Positions 16,852 through 24,088 of a stretch of 64,000 nt of DNA are shown in pieces. The notes under the pieces were generated by a model. The model made no database searches, was not told the origin of the DNA, and saw only the letters and a list, made by a program, of their open reading frames with translations. The DNA is from an uncultured Candidatus Melainabacteria bacterium (GTDB taxonomy: Bacteria; Cyanobacteriota; Vampirovibrionia; Gastranaerophilales; Gastranaerophilaceae). Where the stretch lies: NCBI GenBank assembly GCA_947570135.1, contig CANOTP010000005.1, positions 62,001 through 126,000 on the forward strand, given 5' to 3'. The position numbers and the translations under genes are program-made. Numbering within the stretch: the stretch's first letter is position 1; every line of letters starts with the position of its first letter.

Positions 16852-18543
16852 ATGAATAATATAACAAAAAAAGAAGACAAAACTTCGATAAATTATATCG
16901 AAGAACAGTTTTTAACAAGTAATATCATCAGTAAATATGATTATTACGAGAATGAGAGAAGATCACAATTATCAGATAACAGATTGGTAAAACATGCAAT
17001 CTACAGTTCTGATATACCTGCCGTTAACGGTTGGGATTGCAGAATTCAGCTTCCCGATATATATGAACTTGCACAAACCTTAAAATCTCATATTGTGCAA
17101 AATCTGTATTCACATCCTGACGGAATGTTTGATGTTGAGGGAACGGATTTTGAAACTCAAAAGTTTGCCAATATGCAAAAAGCCATGCTGGTTAAAACTT
17201 TTGAAGCAATGAATATTGAAGATGAAATGGAAAAAATCATTGATTCTGTTGTAGAAACAGGTGAAGTTACATTGTTTGTCGGCTGGGAAACCAAATATAG
17301 AAAAACCCGTCGTGCGTTGAGCTTAGAAGAACAAATTTTAAAAGAAACAACGGATACTTTTGTCGTGGAAGACAAAATGATTTATGACAACGCGAAAATA
17401 AGGTTTATCGGGTATGAAGATTTTGTATTCGATAGAACTGAAGCCGCTAATTGGGACAGTTGTCCGAAAATTTACAGAACGTATCAGACTCTTGATGAGA
17501 TTAAATCAAACAAATCAAATAATATGCTCAATGATGAAAAACTGGAAGTCTTGAAAGGAGTGGTGGCAGGAAAGAGTTACAAAAACTCTAATAAAACAGT
17601 ATCGGAAAGAAAAATCGAGGTACTTGAATACTGGGGCGATATTGAGCTTGACACAGGCGAAGTATTAAAAAACAAATTGATTGTAATTGCGGGAAGAAGT
17701 GTTCTGATAAGATTTGAGGACAATCCTTTCATTATAAATCCGTTTATCCACGCAAACATTATTGAATGCCCGTCAACAGGGCGCGGAATTTCACCGTTAA
17801 GAGTTGCGCTTATCTTAAATAATATATCTTCAACTATATTAAATAAACAGTTAGATGCGCTTGCTCTGATGATGAATCCTCCGTATTTGGCACCAAAAGG
17901 TTGTTTTAAGGGGCAGCAGGAAGTCCGCCCGGGTAAAATTATTGAATATGATGCATCATTGATGACGTCTGTTCCGACACCTATTTCGTTTGATAAAGCG
18001 ATGCAGGGCTGGGATTTCTTGAACTACTTTAAAACAACTGTTGAAAGTGCTACGGGAATATTTAAAAACATGGCGGGAAATGTTCAAAATCTTGACAGAA
18101 CGGCAACTGAAATTAATTATTCCGTAAACGGTCAGGAAGCAAGGTTAAATATGCTGCTTGAATCAATAAACCGTAAGGTTATTGTTCCTATGGTTGAAAA
18201 AACAGCCGAACTTATTTCAAATTTCAAGCTCGGTAAAGAATCAATTATGACAAATAGCAGAGGAAAAATCTTCTTTGTTGAGGTTGATGATAATGTCAGA
18301 AATGCTAATTATGTCTACAGATACGGCGACAGAAAAGCAACGTTTGAGCGTAAATCCAAATTGAAAGAACTTTTTGAAGTAATTCAATCGTTTACGAAAA
18401 TTGATGTTGTCGCACAACGCATTGATTGGCTTGAGTGTTTTAAATTTGCCATGGAACAGTACGGAATCGAAAACGCTAATAATTTTCTGACAGAAGAAAA
18501 CAATTCTCAGCCTCAGGTTCAAAATGAAACAGTCAAAAAATAA
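16852..18543 (+). CDS. Phage portal protein, podovirus type
   Basis: This 563-residue protein forms the dodecameric ring through which DNA enters the head. Supporting features are the early polar helix, the wing-type region (KMIYDNAKIRFIGYEDFVFDR), the conserved stem region FIHANIIECPSTGRGISPLRVALILNN, then LMMNPPYLAPKG and LDRTATEINYSVNGQEARLNMLLE, typical of P22-like portals near the crown. It starts 3 nt after the GNAT gene and is followed by the large terminase. Confidence 0.85.
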   Translation: MNNITKKEDKTSINYIEEQFLTSNIISKYDYYENERRSQLSDNRLVKHAIYSSDIPAVNGWDCRIQLPDIYELAQTLKSHIVQNLYSHPDGMFDVEGTDFETQKFANMQKAMLVKTFEAMNIEDEMEKIIDSVVETGEVTLFVGWETKYRKTRRALSLEEQILKETTDTFVVEDKMIYDNAKIRFIGYEDFVFDRTEAANWDSCPKIYRTYQTLDEIKSNKSNNMLNDEKLEVLKGVVAGKSYKNSNKTVSERKIEVLEYWGDIELDTGEVLKNKLIVIAGRSVLIRFEDNPFIINPFIHANIIECPSTGRGISPLRVALILNNISSTILNKQLDALALMMNPPYLAPKGCFKGQQEVRPGKIIEYDASLMTSVPTPISFDKAMQGWDFLNYFKTTVESATGIFKNMAGNVQNLDRTATEINYSVNGQEARLNMLLESINRKVIVPMVEKTAELISNFKLGKESIMTNSRGKIFFVEVDDNVRNANYVYRYGDRKATFERKSKLKELFEVIQSFTKIDVVAQRIDWLECFKFAMEQYGIENANNFLTEENNSQPQVQNETVKK

Positions 18544-18567
18544 AAATTTTCGAAAGAGGTGTCAATT

Positions 18568-19857
18568 ATGAAATATAAATTATTGGATGCTCAGCGAAAG
18601 TTTTTAGAAATACCTCACAATTATTCTCTTGATGTCGCGGTATATCAAGGCGGGTACGGCTCCGGCAAAACATTTGCCGGAGCCTTGCTCGGGCTTTTGC
18701 TTGCGCTAAAGTTCCCCGGAATTACGGGGTTAGTCGGTGCGCAAACTTACACTCTTGTGCGCGATACCACATTAAAAACTTATTTTGAGCATTTAGAAAG
18801 TATCGGATTTGTTGATAAAGTTGATTATAAATGGGTTAGTGCCGAGCAAAAACTTGTTTTTCGCAACGGTTCTGAGATTCTTTTCAGACATTTTGACGAA
18901 CCTAATAAGTTAAAGTCCTTGAACTTGGGTTTTGTAGAAATCGAAGAGATGTCAGATGTTCCCTATGAAACATTTAAGATGCTTCTTGCCAGAATGCGCC
19001 AAAAAAAGAAAAAATCCTGGAAAAATTTTACCTATAGGATTTTCGGACACACAAACCCCGAACTTCAAAAAGGCTGGATTTATAAAACCTTTTTTGAAAA
19101 TCCTGCGCCAAACTACAGGGTTATCTGTGCGCCGACCACTCAAAATATTCACCTGCCCGAAGGGTTTTGTGATGAATTGAAAAAACTTTATGACAAAAGT
19201 TACTATGATATTTTTGTTATGGGAAAAACGGGGGATTATTCGACAAACCTTGTTGTAAAAGATTTTACGGATGAAAATGTTCGCGAGATTAAGTATCAAA
19301 AGGATTTAGACGTCCATATAAGCTGCGATTTTAACGTTGATCCTATGGCTTGGGTCTTGGCTCATAAAACGGATGATAAAGTTTTTTATTTTGATGAGCT
19401 TGTATTGGAAAACACTACAACCGCAAAGACTTGTGAGGAATTTTATAACAGATATCCCGAACATAAAGGCAAAATTATCGTAAACGGTGACGCATCAGGC
19501 GATAACAGAAGCTGTACGAGTGAATACACAAATTATGTAATTATTAAAAAAGCACTTGAATCTTACGGATATGATGTCGAAATTAAGATAAAATCTTTTA
19601 ATCCGCCGATAAAAAACCGCGTTGCGGCGTTTAATGCAAAAGTTCGAAACGCGGACGGCGAGGTCGGTTTATATGTTTCTCCAAAATGTGAAAAACTTTT
19701 GTATAACATCTATAACCTTCGCTACCTTGAGGGTTCGTCAAAGATAGATGTGCCGACATATAGTCAGATTAAACAGATTAAAGAACTTAAGTTTCTATCA
19801 CACCCGTTTGATGCGGCAAGTTATCTGGTTGATTTTTATTGGCCGATAGTACTTTAG
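18568..19857 (+). CDS. Terminase large subunit
   Basis: The packaging ATPase domain has Walker A GGYGSGKT (28-35) and Walker B in LGFVEIEEM (about 120-128). The C-terminal RNase H-like nuclease domain shows acidic residues in SCDFNVDPMAW and NGDASGDN, and a final one in HPFDAASYLVDF. At 429 residues it is a complete enzyme. AAAGAGG precedes the ATG at 18568, and a GTG at 18559 is too close to that site. Both active centres look intact, so packaging could be functional. Confidence 0.93.
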   Translation: MKYKLLDAQRKFLEIPHNYSLDVAVYQGGYGSGKTFAGALLGLLLALKFPGITGLVGAQTYTLVRDTTLKTYFEHLESIGFVDKVDYKWVSAEQKLVFRNGSEILFRHFDEPNKLKSLNLGFVEIEEMSDVPYETFKMLLARMRQKKKKSWKNFTYRIFGHTNPELQKGWIYKTFFENPAPNYRVICAPTTQNIHLPEGFCDELKKLYDKSYYDIFVMGKTGDYSTNLVVKDFTDENVREIKYQKDLDVHISCDFNVDPMAWVLAHKTDDKVFYFDELVLENTTTAKTCEEFYNRYPEHKGKIIVNGDASGDNRSCTSEYTNYVIIKKALESYGYDVEIKIKSFNPPIKNRVAAFNAKVRNADGEVGLYVSPKCEKLLYNIYNLRYLEGSSKIDVPTYSQIKQIKELKFLSHPFDAASYLVDFYWPIVL

Positions 19858-19882
19858 GGATTCTTGAAAGGAGAGAGATAAA

Positions 19883-20113
19883 ATGGAACAATTTGTATAT
19901 TATGCCCCGATAATAGTTGTTGTGCTGGTGTTTTTGATACAGGAGCGAATTGTTGTAACGCCCGAGCAGTTAGAGAAAAAACATCGTGAAATTATACGTG
20001 ATGTTGAAAAAAGGTTTGCAACATTAAATAGTCTTGATGACTTAAAAGGACAGTTTTTTGAGATGAAAGACAAGATTGATAAGATTTATGATTGTCTGAT
20101 TATTACAAAGTAG
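19883..20113 (+). CDS. Small membrane-anchored coiled-coil phage protein
   Basis: This 76-residue protein has one transmembrane helix (YYAPIIVVVLVFLI, about residues 6-20), then a charged helical region (EQLEKKHREIIRDVEKRFATL). This topology is shared by some holins and Rz-type spanins, but no lipobox or proline-rich segment is present. AAAGGAGAG precedes the ATG. It could assist lysis together with the amidase, but it lies far from that gene. Confidence 0.55.
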   Translation: MEQFVYYAPIIVVVLVFLIQERIVVTPEQLEKKHREIIRDVEKRFATLNSLDDLKGQFFEMKDKIDKIYDCLIITK

Positions 20114-20131
20114 AAAGGAAAGGAAAATAAA

Positions 20132-21490
20132 ATGGAACGCGATATATTTGAAGAGTTAAGAAAAGAACTTGAAAATAATAATTTAACTCCCGAAGAAAAA
20201 ACAAGGTTGATAAAACAAGCGGGTGAAGAGTATAACAGACAGGCTGATAATCAATTCAGGCTTGCTGTTGCGAAATACTCATTAGGTGCCGCAATTGAAG
20301 CAACTGCAATGGCTTTACCTATGGGTGCAATAGGTGTTGGCGGAAAAGTTGCAGGAAAAGTCGGGCTTGCTGCACTGGAACGTAAATTTGGCAGAAAGAT
20401 AGTTCAAGATACCCTGACAAGTGCTATTGATAGTGCTGTAGCTTCTGCTGCATTTGGTGTTGGCAGAGGATTGCTTGAAGATAAAAATATTTTGACAAGT
20501 TCAATCATAGATGCTGTTTTGGGACTTGGTATGGGTGGAGTTACAGGAGCTTCTATGGCAAACCTTCAAAAAATCCTTCATGAAATAAACTTCCAAGCCT
20601 ATAAAGATCCGAAGATTTTAAACCAAGTTGGAAAGAAAAATGTAGTTAACGAAATAAAAAAATATTATAGTGGTTATATACAAGGAACCGTTGATTCACA
20701 TCCAAGAGTTGGAAAATATAAATTTGTTAAAAATGGTATAAAAGAAACTATAAACCAAAAATTTGATAAAGCATTGAATGTTGGACATTTAAAAAGTGAC
20801 ATGAAAAAAGCTGCTTATTTAGGCCCCGAGCCTTTGGGGCATGAGCGCAAACCCGGAGATATGACTTTACAATTTCATAGATTTAGGAAAAATGATACAG
20901 ATTATATTGTTAAAGAATTAAAATCCGGAGAGCTTAATTACCATATAGCAAGACCAGCAGCCTCAGACGTAAAAAACCCTGAAGTGGCTAACACCTTATT
21001 AGGGCAAGGCCTCCTTCAGGGTAGTGGAAAACTTCCACCTACAAAAAGTATAAGCGATTATTTAGAGGAAAACAACCCTGCCAAGTGGCTAAATTCTCAA
21101 ATAACTACAGAAATTTTGGATACAACTCATGTGGCAAAGGATAAAATAGATGATGCCATAAATGATTATCATGCGCAGGCTGTAGAAGATGCTGTCCCAG
21201 GGGTTTTTAAAGGTCGGGTATATGAAGAATTTTCTCCTGATAATTATAATGATTATAAAAATCCTATGACAAATAGTCCAAAAATTTATACTTTGGAAGA
21301 GTTTGAAAATTTATCACCTGAAGAATATGAAGGTAATAAATATGAAATTCATGCACAAATTGGTGAAATCGGTTTACCAACGGAAAAAGAAGTAGAAACT
21401 TCCAAGACAAAAAAACAAAAAAATGACACAAAAGGTAAAAAAGGACGTTGGATAACTAAAAACGGTAATCATATATTTATCGAAGAATAA
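20132..21490 (+). CDS. Large C-terminal cassette protein with glycine-rich hydrophobic segments
   Basis: This is a 452-residue protein. Residues 45-85 and 95-150 are hydrophobic and Gly/Ala-rich (ALPMGAIGVGGKVAGKVG, DAVLGLGMGGVTGASM), a pattern seen in phage ejection or internal virion proteins. The middle (KPGDMTLQFHRFRKNDTDYI) might be a small enzymatic domain. The end (GKKGRWITKNGNHIFIEE) is a C-terminal motif style often found on phage minor head proteins. Codons at 20976-21022 fold into a hairpin related to two non-coding hairpins downstream. The function is unproven. Confidence 0.6.
   Translation: MERDIFEELRKELENNNLTPEEKTRLIKQAGEEYNRQADNQFRLAVAKYSLGAAIEATAMALPMGAIGVGGKVAGKVGLAALERKFGRKIVQDTLTSAIDSAVASAAFGVGRGLLEDKNILTSSIIDAVLGLGMGGVTGASMANLQKILHEINFQAYKDPKILNQVGKKNVVNEIKKYYSGYIQGTVDSHPRVGKYKFVKNGIKETINQKFDKALNVGHLKSDMKKAAYLGPEPLGHERKPGDMTLQFHRFRKNDTDYIVKELKSGELNYHIARPAASDVKNPEVANTLLGQGLLQGSGKLPPTKSISDYLEENNPAKWLNSQITTEILDTTHVAKDKIDDAINDYHAQAVEDAVPGVFKGRVYEEFSPDNYNDYKNPMTNSPKIYTLEEFENLSPEEYEGNKYEIHAQIGEIGLPTEKEVETSKTKKQKNDTKGKKGRWITKNGNHIFIEE
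20976..21038 (+). repeat. In-frame palindromic repeat inside the last cassette gene
   Basis: ACCCTGAAG (20976-20984) pairs with CTTCAGGGT (21014-21022) around the apical core CCTTATTAGG. A second small hairpin (GTGGAA/TTCCAC, 21024-21038) follows at once. The core matches the non-coding hairpins at 21632-21669 and 21671-21712. Confidence 0.6.
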
Positions 21491-21501
21491 TAAGCATTAA
21501 A

Positions 21502-21548
21502 AAACCCGAAGGAACTAATGGCTCAATTACCGAGGAACCTTCGGGTTT
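21502..21548 (+). terminator. Hairpin after the cassette, terminator-like
   Basis: AAACCCGAAGG (21502-21512) pairs with CCTTCGGGTTT (21538-21548). The T-run is only three bases, so termination may be partial. Confidence 0.55.
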
Positions 21549-21946
21549 AAATAATCACAACTCTTGAGAATACTCCCCAGACTACAAGTCTGGATATTCT
21601 CAAGAGTGCTGCTACTATAAATTTCCTGCCCTGACGGAGCTACAGCCTTATTAGGCCAGGCTCCCGTCAAACTGAAGTGGCTAGCAGCTTATTGGCTGAG
21701 GCCTCCTTCAGTAGGAAACCCTATACGCCATCAAAAGACGCAGAGTCTAAATCCCAACGGAAATTTATTTGGCTGTCAAGAGTACAGTACGGACTACTAG
21801 CCCGCCCTCCCTTGAAAGCACATGGAATTCTGTTCTGCTTACTCGGACCAAAACCGAGCGCTTGATATCAGAAACCAATATTATTATGAACGATTATCCA
21901 AAAAATCTCAACCCTGCCATGTGGCTATTGTTACCCGAACTCGGAC
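21549..21946. repeat. Hairpin-rich non-coding region with repeats of the last cassette gene
   Basis: A 13-bp stem (21560-21572 with 21595-21607) encloses a second 7-bp stem. Two adjacent hairpins follow: 21632-21669 (TGACGG/CCGTCA) and 21671-21712 (ACTGAAG/CTTCAGT). Both have a CTTATT-containing apex. CTCGG/CCGAG makes another at 21842-21858. A 19-base stretch at 21909-21927 matches 21073-21091 at 18 positions. The region is visibly richer in GC than its surroundings. Two short open frames here are probably not genes. It could be a decayed gene fragment, a palindromic repeat cluster or a structured RNA. Confidence 0.55.
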
Positions 21947-21975
21947 TTGCATTTTTTTTGTCCTGATACTATAAT
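21947..21975 (+). promoter_or_regulatory. Sigma-70-type promoter of the CNNM/CorC-like gene
   Basis: TTGCAT (21947-21952), a 17-base spacer and TATAAT (21970-21975) lie about 30 bases before the ATG at 22006. Confidence 0.75.
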
Positions 21976-22005
21976 TAAACCTGTAATATAAAGGAAAATT
22001 AAAGG

Positions 22006-23349
22006 ATGAGTGAGTCGAGTCTGGGAATAATTGTTTCCAATTGGTTGATAGTTTTTATACTATTATTGATTAACGGTTTTTTTGTGGCTGCCGAGTTTGC
22101 TATTGTTCGTGCAAGAAAAACAAAGATTGAACAACTTACTAAAGACGGTAATGTTGATGCAAAACTTGCTTTAAAAGCGCTTGAAGATATGAATTTCTTT
22201 ATTGCAGCAGTTCAGGTTGGTGTTACCATTGCAAGTATCGGTATCGGTTGGTTCGGTTCTCCGACTGTTGAAATGATGTTAAAACCCGTTTTGGAAGAAT
22301 TTCCGTCAGCTCAAGCCTATATCGCTCCGATTACGGCTGTTGTAGCCTTCCTTGTAATGACATTTTTACATGTTGTTATCGGCGAACAGGTTCCAAAATG
22401 CATTGCGCTTCAATACCCTGAAAAAATCTCGCTTTATGTTGCTAAACCTATGGATTTGTTTATGACAATTTCAAAACCGTTTGTTTGGATTTTGAATGTC
22501 GCTTGTAACAGTATTTTAAGACTCTTCAGAATTCCCGTTAATTCTGCAAGAGTTATTCATACAATTGAAGATTTGGACTTACTTGTTGATACAAGTTATG
22601 ATGAAGGTGTTCTTAATGAAACCGAAAAAGATATGATTCATAACGTTTTCAAATTTTCTGATTTGACAGCCCGCGAAGTTATGATTCCTCGTACGGATAT
22701 GGTTTGTGTGCCGATTGATATGCCGTTTGAAGAATTAAACAAAATGGCTGAAGATAACCAATATACAAGATATCCTGTTTATGACACCGATATTGACCAT
22801 ATTACGGGGTTAATTCACGTTAAAGATTTATATTCGCTATCTTTAAAAGATGAAGTTGCTCCGATTGAAAAAATACAACGAAAAGTTCTTTTGGTTCCTG
22901 AAACAATGACTATGGATAATTTGGTTCGTGAGTTTAAGAAGAACAAAAGTCAAATGGCAGTTGTTGTTGATGAATTTGGCGGAACTTCAGGTATTATTAC
23001 GTTAGAAGATGTTTTGGAAGAAATCTTCGGAGATGTACAAGATGAGTTTGATGAAGAAGCCGAATTTGATATAAGAGAATTAAAACCTAATCATTATCTT
23101 GCAAACGGTATGTTAAGACTTGACGAATTAGCAAATTATTTTGACATTCCTGATGAAAAACTTGATGATGAAGACGTTGATACCATTGCAGGTTTGGTTG
23201 TAAAAGAACTCGGACGTCTTGCTCAGCTTGATGATGTTGTAAAATACGGTGAATTTACTTTTACAGTAAAAGAAATCGACGGCGCAAGAATCACTAAGCT
23301 TCTTATCGTAAAAGAAGAAGAACAAAAACAAGAAGTTAATGTTGATTAA
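22006..23349 (+). CDS. CNNM/CorC-family membrane protein (hemolysin-like, CBS domains)
   Basis: This 447-residue inner-membrane protein has a CNNM domain with about four hydrophobic segments in residues 10-170 (VFILLLINGFFVAAEFAIVRARK, then VVAFLVMTFLHVVIGEQVPK). A CBS pair follows, beginning near REVMIPRTDMVCVP with TRYPVYDTDIDHITGLIHVKDL. The C-terminal CorC_HlyC domain is LDELANYFDIPDE. Family members are linked to Mg/Co efflux or resistance. The older name hemolysin is misleading. It has its own promoter, and transcription starts after the phage-like region ends. Confidence 0.9.
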   Translation: MSESSLGIIVSNWLIVFILLLINGFFVAAEFAIVRARKTKIEQLTKDGNVDAKLALKALEDMNFFIAAVQVGVTIASIGIGWFGSPTVEMMLKPVLEEFPSAQAYIAPITAVVAFLVMTFLHVVIGEQVPKCIALQYPEKISLYVAKPMDLFMTISKPFVWILNVACNSILRLFRIPVNSARVIHTIEDLDLLVDTSYDEGVLNETEKDMIHNVFKFSDLTAREVMIPRTDMVCVPIDMPFEELNKMAEDNQYTRYPVYDTDIDHITGLIHVKDLYSLSLKDEVAPIEKIQRKVLLVPETMTMDNLVREFKKNKSQMAVVVDEFGGTSGIITLEDVLEEIFGDVQDEFDEEAEFDIRELKPNHYLANGMLRLDELANYFDIPDEKLDDEDVDTIAGLVVKELGRLAQLDDVVKYGEFTFTVKEIDGARITKLLIVKEEEQKQEVNVD

Positions 23350-23402
23350 TTTTCATATATTTGTCGGGTTTACTTTTTTGGTAAATTCATTAAGATAGAA
23401 TT

Positions 23403-23990
23403 ATGAAAAAGTTGTTATCTTTACTTATATTAAGTTTTTGTCTTGTAAATCCTGTTTTGGCAGATGATGTTGATATGCCCGCAACAGGTGATTTGTGGGA
23501 TAATTGGGGCGCAAGCCAAAGTTACTATGGTCAGGATAAAAGTGTTTCTGATGAGGATTTTGATAAAGCGATAGAAAGCTTGAAAGATAAAAAAAATAAG
23601 TGGACAAATCGTTTTAAAAAGTGGCAGGTTCCAAAAGGTGAAGAGTTTCATCAAGGTAACGAAACCGAAGTTATAAACCAAAACGATGAATCTAAAAAAG
23701 AGGATACTCATCCTGTTGTAAGTATTCCTGTCGAACTTCAAATTGCAGAATCTGTTCTTCCTGTCGGACATTACCAGGTTCAAGCCGAAAAAGACGGGGA
23801 TGAAGTTTTTTTGAAATTCTATCAGTCACAGTACTTAATGGCACAGGTTCCCGCAATCGAAACCAATGATGATTTTGGGGAAGATACTATAACTTTTGCA
23901 AAATGGATTCCTGAAGGTGATAATAAAATAAAATTAATTTTCGGTTCAATGGATTTAAATGCATATACTTTTATAAATATAAAAGAATAA
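23403..23990 (+). CDS. Secreted hypothetical protein
   Basis: This 195-residue protein has a clear Sec signal peptide (MKKLLSLLILSFCLVNPVLA, cleavage likely after VLA). The mature part is acidic, with a helical KDKKNKWTNRFKKW segment and a C-terminal beta-rich domain (LPVGHYQVQAEKDGDEVFLKF). The SFCL cysteine is inside the hydrophobic core and is not an obvious lipobox. The family is unknown to me. It is probably periplasmic. Confidence 0.65.
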   Translation: MKKLLSLLILSFCLVNPVLADDVDMPATGDLWDNWGASQSYYGQDKSVSDEDFDKAIESLKDKKNKWTNRFKKWQVPKGEEFHQGNETEVINQNDESKKEDTHPVVSIPVELQIAESVLPVGHYQVQAEKDGDEVFLKFYQSQYLMAQVPAIETNDDFGEDTITFAKWIPEGDNKIKLIFGSMDLNAYTFINIKE

Positions 23991-24024
23991 TGTAACAAAT
24001 TGTTAATAAATTTTATTCAAAACC

Positions 24025-24051
24025 TAAAGATTTAGGGAAAAATGCCGTAAC
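24025..24051 (+). promoter_or_regulatory. Sigma-28 (FliA)-like promoter
   Basis: TAAA (24025-24028), 15 bases, then GCCGTAAC (24044-24051) closely fits the flagellar sigma-28 consensus TAAA-N15-GCCGATAA. It lies 37 bases before the ATG at 24089. Confidence 0.6.
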
Positions 24052-24088
24052 CATGGTTAAGCAATAGAATGAAAGGATTACGAAAATC

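Larger units (their letters stand above)
10487..21490 (+). mobile_element. Podovirus-like virion cassette (defective prophage or GTA-like element)
   Basis: About 11 kb of co-directional genes encode lysis, tail, coat, scaffold-like, adaptor, small terminase, portal and large terminase functions. No integrase, excisionase, repressor/antirepressor, replication or tail-spike gene is present in the window. Both flanks are ordinary bacterial genes, and I see no convincing direct-repeat att pair at the borders. The coat and portal proteins are P22/podovirus-like. Gene order (lysis, tail, coat, then terminase last) differs from the usual terminase-portal-coat order. Confidence 0.75.

Noticed and set aside
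21549-21946. Group II intron
   Set aside because: No domain V-like hairpin or intron-encoded protein was found.
21677-21966. Two short overlapping plus-strand open frames after the phage cassette
   Set aside because: They lie in hairpin-rich DNA, lack ribosome sites and overlap each other. They are better explained as remnants or by-products of the repeats.
20132-22005. Diversity-generating retroelement (repeat inside a gene plus copy downstream)
   Set aside because: No reverse transcriptase is present, and the differences between copies are not adenine-specific.
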